This document shows, piece after piece, positions 1-6,745 of a DNA stretch of 19,709 nt; position 1 is the first letter of the stretch; each line of letters starts with the position of its first letter. The stretch comes from an uncultured Oscillospiraceae bacterium. Its GTDB lineage: Bacteria; Bacillota; Clostridia; Oscillospirales; Oscillospiraceae. Below the pieces are notes generated by a model. The model did no database searches, was not told the origin of the DNA, and saw only the letters and a program-made list of their open reading frames with translations. A program made the translations under genes and the position numbers. Location of the stretch: NCBI GenBank assembly GCA_947624465.1, contig CANQKJ010000014.1, forward strand, positions 1 through 19,709, given 5' to 3'.

Positions 1-266
1 GTGATGACGGGCTGGGGGGCGAAGTCCACCACCTGCTCCTTCAGGGACACCGTCTTGGCGATGCGCTCGATGATGGGCACCTTGAAGTGGAGCCCCACGC
101 TCCACACGGCGTGGAAGGCGCCCAGCCGCTCGATGACCACGGCCTTGGACTGCTGGACCACCTTGATGTTGGCGGCCAGGATGACCAGCACTACCACGAT
201 GATGACCAGGGGGATGGCGAAGGTCAGAATCTGCCCCGCCCCCAGATACAGCGCTAAATTCAACAT
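1..266 (-). CDS. SPFH/stomatin-like membrane protein (5' part only; runs off the window)
   Basis: Only the first 88 codons are in the window. The ATG at 266 opens with a hydrophobic stretch (residues about 14-32, AIPLVIIVVVLVILAA), a single N-terminal membrane anchor. It is followed by the stomatin-type start of a band-7/SPFH domain: KVVQQSKAVVIERLG, then VGLHFKVPIIERI and VSLKEQVVDF. The family forms oligomeric membrane-microdomain scaffolds, and bacterial members (QmcA/YbbK type) are usually co-encoded with an NfeD protein. That is the arrangement here: the start codon overlaps the end of the upstream NfeD gene by 7 bases (ATGTTGA), which suggests translational coupling. The family call is secure. 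The specific role and C-terminus cannot be seen. Confidence 0.9.
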   Translation of the reverse strand, partial: MLNLALYLGAGQILTFAIPLVIIVVVLVILAANIKVVQQSKAVVIERLGAFHAVWSVGLHFKVPIIERIAKTVSLKEQVVDFAPQPVI

Positions 267-721
267 TTCGCGGCCTCCTTCGCCTCTTCCACGTAGACCT
301 TGACGCCCTCGATCCGCTGGACCCGCACCATGGACCCCCTGGGGATGACCACGTCCCCGCTGCTGCGGGCGGTCCAGGCGATGCCGCCGATGATCACGGA
401 GCCGATGCCCTTCACGTTGTCGATGGTCTCGGTGACCAGGGCCTCCGCGCCGATGACCCGGTCGGCGTTGGTGGGCTCGGTCTGATTGTTCAGGTATTTT
501 GCCGCCAGCGGGCGCACCGCCAGCAGACACAGGATACTCACCGCCAAAAACAGCACGACCTGGAGCCACAGTCCCCCGCCCAGCATGGCGGCGATCAGGG
601 CGGCCAGCGCCCCGGCGGCGAACCAGATGGAGGTCAGCCCTACGGAGACGGCCTCCCCCGCGGCGAACAGCAGCAGCAGGACCAGCCAGACGATCCTCTC
701 CACCAATACCGGATCAGGCAT
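260..721 (-). CDS. NfeD-family membrane protein, short form
   Basis: A 153-residue protein with hydrophobic segments at the N-terminus (VWLVLLLLFAAGEAV, then two more covering IWFAAGALAALIAAMLGG and LWLQVVLFLAVSILCLLAV). A C-terminal region of about 70 residues (IGAEALVTETIDNVKGIGSV to VRVQRIEGVKVYVEE) looks like the OB-fold domain of short NfeD proteins. These proteins partner with stomatin/SPFH proteins in membrane microdomains, and the next gene is exactly such a protein, overlapping by 7 bases. I chose the ATG at 721 because AAAGGAG lies about 9 bases upstream. A longer frame starting at 766 would begin inside the promoter region and is not supported. Length fits the short NfeD class without the serine-protease domain. 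Confidence 0.9.
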   Translation of the reverse strand: MPDPVLVERIVWLVLLLLFAAGEAVSVGLTSIWFAAGALAALIAAMLGGGLWLQVVLFLAVSILCLLAVRPLAAKYLNNQTEPTNADRVIGAEALVTETIDNVKGIGSVIIGGIAWTARSSGDVVIPRGSMVRVQRIEGVKVYVEEAKEAAKC

Positions 722-754
722 ATGATCACGCTCCTTTATAGATAGGCTATGTGC

Positions 755-763
755 ATTATAGCA
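755..763 (-). promoter_or_regulatory. Extended -10 promoter for the NfeD-SPFH operon
   Basis: On the minus strand the sequence reads TGCTATAAT, a perfect -10 hexamer with the TGn extension, about 35 bases before the NfeD ATG at 721. No convincing -35 hexamer lies 16-18 bases upstream, which is tolerated by extended -10 promoters. It is divergent from the promoter at 806-834. Confidence 0.6.
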
Positions 764-805
764 CAAAGCGTCTCGAAATGGAATACTTTTTTTTGTAAAA
801 TTTTA

Positions 806-834
806 TTGCCAACTCTGGCAGTTTCCGCTATACT
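806..834 (+). promoter_or_regulatory. Promoter of the RNA methyltransferase-lipid kinase pair
   Basis: TTGCCA (806-811), a 17-base spacer, then TATACT (829-834). This predicts a transcript start near 841 and a leader of about 40 bases before the ATG at 883. Confidence 0.7.
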
Positions 835-882
835 GTTGGCAGGCAGAGTTTCTCCGCTATTCTTCCCCGGACGGTGCAGTTT

Positions 883-2004
883 ATGAACCAAACGCTTGAT
901 TTTGTGATACCCGCCCTCATGGGCACCGAGAGCTGCGTGGCCTACGAGCTGAAAAAGCTGGACCTGCCCGGCGTGCGGGCCGAGAACGGCCGGGTGCTGT
1001 GCGCCGGCTCCCTCGCCGACGTGCCCCGGATCAATTTGAATTTGCGCACCGGGGCGCGGCTGCTCATCGCCCTGGGCTCCTTCCCCGCCCGCACCTTTGA
1101 GGAGCTGTTTGAGGGGGCCGCCGCCCTGCCCTGGGAGGACTGGATCCCTCGTGAGGGCCGCTTCCCGGTGAAGGGGTACTCCATCACCTCCCAGCTCCAC
1201 TCGGTGCCCGCCTGCCAGTCCATTTTGAAAAAGGCGCTGGCCAGGCGGCTGGGGGAGGCCTACGGCCTGGATACTCTGCCGGAGACCGGCGCCCTTTACC
1301 AGATACAGTTCTCCATTTTGAAGGATCAGGCCACCCTGATGCTGGACACCTCCGGGGACAGCCTCTACAAGCGGGGCTACCGGGCCCAGGGGGTGCTGGC
1401 CCCCCTCCGTGAGACCCTGGCGGCGGCCCTGGTGTCCCTGTCCCGGTACAGGGGAAAGGGCCCCTTCTGCGACCCCTTCTGCGGCTCGGGGACCATCCCC
1501 ATCGAGGCGGCCCTCATCGCCAAAAACCGGGCCCCCGGCCTCAACCGGACCTTCGCCGCCCAGAAGTGGCGGCTCATCCCCCCGGAGCTGTGGCAGGACG
1601 CGGCGGACGAGGCCAGAGACCATGAATTCCACGGGACCTACGACATCTGGGGCGGGGACATCGACCCGGCGGCGGTGGAGCTGTCCCGGCACAACGCGAA
1701 GCTGGCCGGAGTGGACGACGCCGTCCGCTTCGACGTGGCCGACGCCGCCCGGTTCCGCCGGGAGGAGCCGCGGGGCCGGGTTGTGACCAATCCCCCCTAC
1801 GGGGAGCGCCTCATGGAAAAGCGGGAGGCGGAGGAGCTGTACCAGGCCTTCGGCCAGGCGGTGAAAAAGCTGCCGGAGGGCTGGCAGGTGGGGGTGCTCT
1901 CCTCCCACACCGAGTTCGAGCGGGCCTTCGGCAGGACCGCGGACAAAAAGCGCAAGCTCTACAACGGGATGCTCAAGTGCGACTACTTCATGTACGGAGT
2001 GTGA
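883..2004 (+). CDS. THUMP-domain class I SAM-dependent RNA methyltransferase (RlmL/YpsC family)
   Basis: A 373-residue protein built like the N-terminal half of E. coli RlmL and like Bacillus YpsC. An N-terminal ferredoxin-like/THUMP region covers about residues 1-155 and should bind RNA. A Rossmann methyltransferase domain follows, with the SAM-binding motif DPFCGSGTIPIEAA (from about residue 197) and the catalytic NPPYGERL (from about 303), the signature of N2-guanine or N6-adenine methylation of RNA. The expected reaction is base methylation of 23S rRNA, but the exact target base cannot be read from sequence. Two in-frame starts exist, GTG at 874 and ATG at 883. I prefer the ATG, although neither has a clear Shine-Dalgarno sequence. 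It is followed after 5 bases by the lipid kinase gene. Confidence 0.9.
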   Translation: MNQTLDFVIPALMGTESCVAYELKKLDLPGVRAENGRVLCAGSLADVPRINLNLRTGARLLIALGSFPARTFEELFEGAAALPWEDWIPREGRFPVKGYSITSQLHSVPACQSILKKALARRLGEAYGLDTLPETGALYQIQFSILKDQATLMLDTSGDSLYKRGYRAQGVLAPLRETLAAALVSLSRYRGKGPFCDPFCGSGTIPIEAALIAKNRAPGLNRTFAAQKWRLIPPELWQDAADEARDHEFHGTYDIWGGDIDPAAVELSRHNAKLAGVDDAVRFDVADAARFRREEPRGRVVTNPPYGERLMEKREAEELYQAFGQAVKKLPEGWQVGVLSSHTEFERAFGRTADKKRKLYNGMLKCDYFMYGV

Positions 2005-2009
2005 GGCCC

Positions 2010-2906
2010 ATGAGGCATTTATTCATCATCAACCCCTCCGCCGGCAAGGGCAGCCGGCAGGTAGATCTTGTGGCCGCCGTCAAGGCCCTCCCCTTCCCGG
2101 CGGAGATCGTCTACACCCAAAAGGCCGGGGACTGCCAGCGCCTGGCCCGGGAGGCCGCCCGGGCCGGGGAGGTCCGCATCTACGCCTGCGGCGGGGACGG
2201 CACCCTCAACGAGGCGGTGAACGGCGCGGCGGGATACCCTGACGCCGCCGTCACCAACGTGCCCCTGGGCACCGGCAACGACTTCCTCAAGATCTTCGGA
2301 AAGGAGAACCTCGCCCGGTTCAACGACCTGCCCGCCCTGGCCGCCGGCCCCCAGGCCGCCATGGACCTCATCGACTGCAGCGGCCGGCTGGGCGTCGACA
2401 TCGTCTGCGTGGGGCTGGACGCCCGTGTGGCCGCCGACGTCCATCGGTTCAAGTCCCTGCCCCTGGTGGGGGGCATCGGGGCCTACATCCTGGCCCTGGG
2501 GGAGAACGTGCTGCTGAAAGGCCTCAGCCAGCCCATGGACGTCCGGGCGGGGGATCTGCGCTTCCGGGGAGATACCGCCCTGGTGTGCGTGTGCAGCGGC
2601 CGGTACTACGGCGGCGGCTTCATGCCCGTGGGGGATAATATGCCCGACGACGGGAAGCTGGAGACCCTGGTCGTCCCCAAGGTGAGCCTGCCCACCTTCG
2701 CCCGGCTGGTGGGCAAATACGCCAAGGGCCGCTACCGGGAGTACCCGGACAGGATCCTCTACCGGCAGGGGGCGGATGTGACCGTCCGCTCGGAGGAGGA
2801 GCTTACCGCCGTGGTGGACGGAGAGACCATACGCGGCAAAGAGTTCTCCATCCGCCTGTCGGAGAAAAAGGTGAATTTCTTCTATCCCGCGGACGTACAC
2901 TATTGA
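2010..2906 (+). CDS. Diacylglycerol kinase-family lipid kinase (BmrU/DgkB/YegS-like)
   Basis: A 298-residue protein with the hallmarks of the soluble DAGK_cat family: an N-terminal INPSAGKGS loop (residues 8-15), the nucleotide-binding GGDGTLNE motif (61-68) and PLGTGNDF (85-92). The family phosphorylates diacylglycerol or related lipids with ATP at the inner membrane face. In Bacillota it recycles DAG from lipoteichoic acid synthesis. The ATG at 2010 is preceded by GGAG at 1996-1999. An in-frame upstream start at 1977 lies inside the methyltransferase gene and is unlikely. The gene follows the methyltransferase stop by 5 bases, so the two are probably cotranscribed. The precise lipid substrate is unknown. 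Confidence 0.93.
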   Translation: MRHLFIINPSAGKGSRQVDLVAAVKALPFPAEIVYTQKAGDCQRLAREAARAGEVRIYACGGDGTLNEAVNGAAGYPDAAVTNVPLGTGNDFLKIFGKENLARFNDLPALAAGPQAAMDLIDCSGRLGVDIVCVGLDARVAADVHRFKSLPLVGGIGAYILALGENVLLKGLSQPMDVRAGDLRFRGDTALVCVCSGRYYGGGFMPVGDNMPDDGKLETLVVPKVSLPTFARLVGKYAKGRYREYPDRILYRQGADVTVRSEEELTAVVDGETIRGKEFSIRLSEKKVNFFYPADVHY

Positions 2907-2939
2907 GGCCCTCCCCCGCCCTGTGCGGAATGACGAAAA

Positions 2940-2966
2940 TTAGCACTCCCTTATCCCGATTGTGAA
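2940..2966. promoter_or_regulatory. Degenerate second CIRCE-like site upstream of groESL
   Basis: A perfect left CIRCE arm, TTAGCACTC (2940-2948), is followed after exactly 9 bases by GATTGTGAA (2958-2966), which matches 6 of 9 bases of the right arm GAGTGCTAA. It lies 116 bases upstream of the canonical CIRCE and upstream of the groE promoter. It could be an auxiliary HrcA site or a decayed operator. Confidence 0.45.
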
Positions 2967-3015
2967 CGGAAAGTGAATTTTTTGAAATCGGCCCCTGTTT
3001 TTTTGAAAATGGGGG

Positions 3016-3044
3016 TTGATTTTTTCCTGCGATAGGGGTATTAT
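3016..3044 (+). promoter_or_regulatory. groESL promoter (sigma-A type)
   Basis: TTGATT (3016-3021), a 17-base spacer, then TATTAT (3039-3044). The predicted transcript start near 3051 puts the CIRCE operator immediately downstream in the leader, the usual arrangement for HrcA repression. Confidence 0.8.
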
Positions 3045-3055
3045 CTAAATCGTGG

Positions 3056-3082
3056 TTAGCACTCATGTAAAAAGAGTGCTAA
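3056..3082. promoter_or_regulatory. CIRCE operator (HrcA binding site)
   Basis: A perfect inverted repeat TTAGCACTC - 9 bases - GAGTGCTAA, identical to the CIRCE consensus, between the groE promoter and the groES ribosome binding site. HrcA repressor binds here, and heat shock or GroEL titration relieves repression. No hrcA gene is in the window. Confidence 0.97.
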
Positions 3083-3130
3083 CCCGCAAGCCTGTTTACA
3101 AAAAACATCACATATAAGGAGGAACCCGTT

Positions 3131-3415
3131 ATGAATCTCAAGCCCCTGTCTGACCGCGTCATCCTCAAGGCCGTGGAGCCGGAGGAGACCACCAAGGGCG
3201 GCATCATCCTCACCTCCGCTTCCAAGGAGAAGCCCGAGATGGCCGAAGTCATCGCCGTAGGCCCCGGCGGCCTGGTGGACGGCAAGGAGGTCGTGATGAC
3301 CGTGAAGGTGGGCGACAAGGTGCTCACCAGCAAGTATTCCGGCACCGAGGTCAAGCTGGACGGCCAGGCGTACACCATCGTGCGCCAGGGCGACATCCTG
3401 GCCATCGTCGAGTAA
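3131..3415 (+). CDS. groES: Co-chaperonin GroES (Hsp10)
   Basis: A 94-residue protein of standard GroES length, starting MNLKPLSDRVILKAVEPEE. It has the mobile-loop region TTKGGIILTSASKEKPE (about residues 20-36), with the hydrophobic IIL that contacts GroEL, followed by AEVIAVGPGG and GDKVLTSKYSGTEVK. It forms the heptameric lid on GroEL in the cytoplasm. The start at 3131 is preceded by AAGGAGG at 3116-3122. It is the first gene of the CIRCE-controlled operon, 19 bases ahead of groEL. Confidence 0.98.
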   Translation: MNLKPLSDRVILKAVEPEETTKGGIILTSASKEKPEMAEVIAVGPGGLVDGKEVVMTVKVGDKVLTSKYSGTEVKLDGQAYTIVRQGDILAIVE

Positions 3416-3428
3416 TTTTAGGAGGTAA

Positions 3429-5063
<1,635 letters not shown>

Positions 5064-5078
5064 TCCGCCGAGATGTTC

Positions 5079-5114
5079 AAAGTCCCCACGGCCCTGAGCC
5101 GTGGGGACTTTTTC
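5079..5114 (+). terminator. groESL transcription terminator
   Basis: A 13-base perfect stem AAAGTCCCCACGG / CCGTGGGGACTTT with a 7-base loop, followed by T residues. It sits 16 bases after the groEL stop. It could also weakly stop the convergent leftward operon that ends at 5124. Confidence 0.9.
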
Positions 5115-5123
5115 TTGTAAAAT

Positions 5124-5441
5124 TCAGCTCTCCGCCTGCTCCAGCAGGTTGGCGGCCCCGTACCGCAGGCAGCGGTACAGCCGCTTCCGGCCCCGCTTCA
5201 ACGTCCTGGACACGGTGGACTTGTTCACCCCCTTCTCCGCGGCGATGGCCTCCATGGTCATCTGCTTGCCATAGTAGAGCACCATGTACTCCCGCTGCTT
5301 TTCGGTGATGTCATGGCGCAGGGCGTGGGTCAGGTTGCGCTTCAGCCGGTTGATGGTGTCCTTGTTGTCGTCGGCCATCAGCTTGGTGTAGACGGCAAGG
5401 TCCACCATGCCGAAGGTGTTGTCGTAGGATACGGTGCGCAT
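5124..5441 (-). CDS. Sigma-70 region 4-like helix-turn-helix protein
   Basis: A 105-residue protein. The C-terminal half reads like sigma region 4: ITEKQREYMVLYYGKQMTME, then AIAAEKGVNKSTVSRTLKRG, a helix-turn-helix of the kind that reads -35 elements, followed by RKRLYRCLRYGA. There is no recognisable region 2, so it cannot be a full sigma factor by itself. It is the last gene of a three-gene leftward operon, 3 bases after the preceding stop, with AAGGAGG about 11 bases upstream. Such short region-4 proteins occur in Bacillota genomes and mobile elements, mostly uncharacterised. Role inferred: DNA binding or a sigma-like regulator. Confidence 0.8.
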   Translation of the reverse strand: MRTVSYDNTFGMVDLAVYTKLMADDNKDTINRLKRNLTHALRHDITEKQREYMVLYYGKQMTMEAIAAEKGVNKSTVSRTLKRGRKRLYRCLRYGAANLLEQAES

Positions 5442-5444
5442 CGA

Positions 5445-5723
5445 TCATTTCCTCCTTCTGTGATCCATGGGATACAGCGATCTGATCCCCGGGGCCGGGG
5501 GCCTGTCCCGGCACGGGGTGAATTTCACATAGTAGCGCTCCAGGCGGCGGGCCACCGCCCTGGTCTCCCGGTACATGACCTTTAAGGGGCGGATGCGGCC
5601 CTCCAGCAGGTCCCGGCGGCCCTCGTCCGGCTCCTCCTTCCGCTGGCGCTCCAAAGCGGAGATGCGGCTCCACAGCAGGTCCGCCGACCGGGCATATTCG
5701 ATGGACAGCTCATGCAACGTCAT
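5445..5723 (-). CDS. Small charged hypothetical protein between zinc-ribbon and sigma-like genes
   Basis: A 92-residue protein starting MTLHELSIEYARSADLLW, rich in Arg, Glu and Lys, probably mainly helical (residues about 5-60, with SRISALERQRKEEPDEGRR and GRIRPLKVMYRETRAVARR), and ending PMDHRRRK. I recognise no enzyme or named domain. The ATG at 5723 overlaps the stop of the upstream zinc-ribbon gene (ATGA), and GAGG lies about 8 bases before it. A continuous frame reaches upstream to 5945, but that extension is a Pro/Gly/Arg-rich shadow of the overlapping zinc-ribbon gene. The tight spacing on both sides suggests it acts with the neighbouring sigma-like protein. Confidence 0.7.
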   Translation of the reverse strand: MTLHELSIEYARSADLLWSRISALERQRKEEPDEGRRDLLEGRIRPLKVMYRETRAVARRLERYYVKFTPCRDRPPAPGIRSLYPMDHRRRK

Positions 5724-5923
5724 AGTACCTCGTTTCCGCCTCCGGTCCTCCGGTCCACCCGGCGGCGCCGGTGGGCAAAGTATATCCGGGCGTACCGGCC
5801 CAGGCAGTCCTCGCAGACCGTCCGGCCGTCCAGCTCGAAATAGGGGTCCCCCGGATAGAGTTCTCCCCGGCACAGGGCGCAGGTCAGCTCCCGCGCCTGT
5901 CTGATCTTCCAATGTTTCGCCGT
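5720..5923 (-). CDS. Small two-CxxC zinc-ribbon protein with an apparent ACG start
   Basis: The minus strand encodes 67 residues with two CxxC knuckles, TCALC (about residues 14-18) and CEDC (37-40), spaced 18 residues apart, around GELYPGDPYFELDGRTV, and then an Arg-rich tail. This is the typical layout of a small zinc-binding protein. The frame has no ATG, GTG or TTG after the preceding stop. The natural start position, where GGAGGG stands 6 bases upstream and the protein would begin M-A-K-H-W-K-I-R, is an ACG at 5923-5921. The stop overlaps the next start as ATGA, which supports real translation. It is either an ACG-initiated gene or one whose start codon has recently mutated. It heads the leftward operon with the sigma-like gene. 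Confidence 0.65.
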   Translation of the reverse strand, partial: TAKHWKIRQARELTCALCRGELYPGDPYFELDGRTVCEDCLGRYARIYFAHRRRRVDRRTGGGNEVL

Positions 5924-5966
5924 TTTTCTCCCTCCATTTTTTCATTCCGTCCTCCGAAAAAAACTG

Positions 5967-5995
5967 TTGACAAGCCCCACCTCCGTTGATATAAT
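5967..5995 (+). promoter_or_regulatory. Consensus promoter for the tRNA-Thr/tRNA-Tyr unit
   Basis: A perfect TTGACA (5967-5972), 17-base spacer and perfect TATAAT (5990-5995). The predicted start is near 6002, about 27 bases before tRNA-Thr. It is the strongest promoter in the window, as expected for stable RNA. Confidence 0.93.
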
Positions 5996-6028
5996 ACCTG
6001 ATGTTGCGAGCAAGCGTGAAGACACCAT

Positions 6029-6104
6029 GCTGGTGTAGCTCAGCCGGTAGAGCAGCTGATTTGTAATCAGCAGGTCGGGGGTTCGAATCCGTCCACCAGC
6101 TCCA
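6029..6104 (+). tRNA. tRNA-Thr (anticodon TGT)
   Basis: 76 bases including an encoded CCA. The acceptor stem GCTGGTG / CACCAGC has discriminator T. The anticodon stem GCTGA/TCAGC has loop TTTGTAA, giving anticodon TGT, which reads ACA. The T-arm has GTTCGAATCC. It is cotranscribed with tRNA-Tyr 22 bases downstream. Confidence 0.97.
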
Positions 6105-6126
6105 CCTTCTTCACAAAACTGAATAC

Positions 6127-6211
6127 GGAGGAGTACCCAAGTGGCCAAAGGGGGCAGACTGTAAATCTGTTAGCTTCGCTTTCGGTGGTTCGAATCCACC
6201 CTCCTCCACCA
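6127..6211 (+). tRNA. tRNA-Tyr (anticodon GTA)
   Basis: 85 bases including an encoded CCA. The acceptor stem GGAGGAG / CTCCTCC has discriminator A. The anticodon loop CTGTAAA gives GTA. A long variable arm (TAGCTTCGCTTTCG region) is as expected for bacterial type II tRNA-Tyr, and the T-arm reads GTTCGAATCC. It is immediately followed by a terminator that opens 2 bases after the CCA. Confidence 0.97.
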
Positions 6212-6213
6212 GT

Positions 6214-6251
6214 TCGTCGCAAGCGTCATATCGCTTGCGACGAGCTTTTTT
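6214..6251 (+). terminator. Terminator of the tRNA-Thr/Tyr transcript
   Basis: A perfect 12-base stem TCGTCGCAAGCG / CGCTTGCGACGA with loop TCATAT, followed by GC and six T. The right half belongs to the repeat described at 6219-6328. Confidence 0.9.
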
Positions 6252-6328
6252 CAAAAGCTCATCGTTCGCTCATTCTGCTGCTCCTCGCTTCCCCACAAAG
6301 CCAAAGGGCGGCTTTGCGGGGACCCCGG
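6219..6328. repeat. tRNA-trailing repeat, copy 1 (110 bp)
   Basis: This aligns without gaps to 11571-11680, with 5 mismatches over 110 bases. It contains, in order, the distal part of the tRNA terminator hairpin, an AAAAGCTC/GAGCTTTT mini-palindrome, a T/C-rich linker, and a large palindrome CCCCACAAAGCC / GGCTTTGCGGGG (6291-6321, one mismatch). Both copies follow tRNA genes. It has frames open on both strands but no ribosome binding site or promoter fitted to them, so I treat it as a structured noncoding repeat. Confidence 0.85.
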
Positions 6329-6484
6329 AAGGGCCTGACGCCAGTGGCGCGCCGCAACCGCCGGGCTTTTCCGCAGAAAAGCGAATCCACCCTCCGGCAG
6401 GTCACCACCCGGAATAGGCCGCTTTGCGGGGACCCCTTTTCGACGACCCCATCCGGGGTTATCGATTTTCTATCGTCAGCCTTT

Positions 6485-6498
6485 AGAACACTCGTTCT
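6485..6498. promoter_or_regulatory. LexA (SOS) box A
   Basis: AGAACACTCGTTCT. On the minus strand it reads AGAACGAGTGTTCT, whose core GAAC-GAGT-GTTC fits the Gram-positive LexA/DinR consensus CGAACRNRYGTTYC in every core position. It lies just downstream of the predicted leftward transcript start. Confidence 0.65.
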
Positions 6499-6510
6499 GT
6501 TTGCTTCCAT

Positions 6511-6539
6511 ACCATATCACTCGAACAAGTGTTCGTCAA
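6511..6539 (-). promoter_or_regulatory. Leftward promoter bracketed by LexA boxes
   Basis: On the minus strand: TTGACG (6539-6534), a 17-base spacer, then TATGGT (6516-6511). Box B sits in the spacer and box A about 13 bases past the -10. The predicted start near 6504 lies beyond the nearby ATG at 6510, so the 83-codon frame that opens there would lack its start codon. The transcript would run through repeat copy 1 towards the tRNA terminator. Confidence 0.5.
6522..6535. promoter_or_regulatory. LexA (SOS) box B
   Basis: CGAACAAGTGTTCG, with perfect CGAAC/GTTCG arms and an RNRY centre (AAGT). It matches 13 of 14 positions of the Gram-positive LexA consensus. It lies in the spacer of the leftward promoter at 6511-6539 and overlaps its -35 by two bases, the classic position for repression. 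Confidence 0.75.
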
Positions 6540-6665
6540 GCCTTTTCCCCGATTTTCCCCGTTGATTTTTTCGGGAACCGCCCCAAAAATCGGACAGCCT
6601 CCTCCCTCCTGTTGCACGCCCGCCTTCCCCGGCCCGCTGTTTACAAATGATTTACAGTCTCGGGG

Positions 6666-6695
6666 TTGACCTGCCCTTCCGGCGGGATGTAAAAT
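6666..6695 (+). promoter_or_regulatory. Promoter of the alpha/beta hydrolase gene
   Basis: TTGACC (6666-6671), an 18-base spacer, then TAAAAT (6690-6695). It is about 50 bases ahead of the ATG at 6746. Confidence 0.6.
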
Positions 6696-6703
6696 GAGAG
6701 CAG

Positions 6704-6731
6704 AAAAAAAGAGCCGGCCCGTGGGCGGCTC
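6704..6731 (-). terminator. Leftward terminator-like hairpin in the hydrolase leader
   Basis: Read on the minus strand: GAGCCGCCCAC, then GGGCCGGCTC followed by seven T (the A-run at 6704-6710 on the plus strand). The stem GAGCC/GGCTC plus GCCC/GGGC has one bulged base. On the plus strand the same hairpin lies between the promoter and the AGGAGGT ribosome binding site and could influence translation. Confidence 0.55.
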
Positions 6732-6745
6732 TGAGGAGGTTCGCC

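Larger units (their letters stand above)
6212..6745. other. Gene-free interval between tRNA-Tyr and the alpha/beta hydrolase
   Basis: It holds the tRNA terminator, repeat copy 1, a partial fourth palindrome arm GCTTTGCGGGGACCCC (6421-6436), a 14-base copy of the tRNA-Tyr 3' end (6382-6395), two LexA-like boxes with a leftward promoter, a CCGATTTT/AAAATCGG inverted repeat (6549-6593), the hydrolase promoter and a leftward terminator-like hairpin. I see no credible protein-coding gene. Confidence 0.75.

Noticed and set aside
736..1908. 390-codon minus-strand open frame opposite the RNA methyltransferase
   Set aside because: It is a Gly/Pro/His-rich antisense shadow of a strong coding gene with a recognised family, with no domain and no ribosome binding site.
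5724..5945. N-terminal extension of the 92-residue hypothetical protein up to 5945
   Set aside because: The extension is Pro/Gly/Arg-rich and overlaps the zinc-ribbon frame, which has clear CxxC pairs. The ATG at 5723 has its own ribosome binding site.
5942..6148. Minus-strand frame with GGRIRTPDLLITNQLLYRLS
   Set aside because: It is the antisense of tRNA-Thr, a well-known kind of false protein call.
6259..6510. Minus-strand 83-codon frame beginning at the LexA-box promoter
   Set aside because: Its ATG lies 5' of the predicted transcript start and there is no ribosome binding site. Its last part is the repeat read backwards, shared with the frame at 11611-11871.
6185..6565. Plus-strand frame of 126 codons after tRNA-Tyr
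   Set aside because: It begins inside tRNA-Tyr and runs through the repeat. A related frame exists in copy 2 only because the DNA is repeated. There is no start signal.
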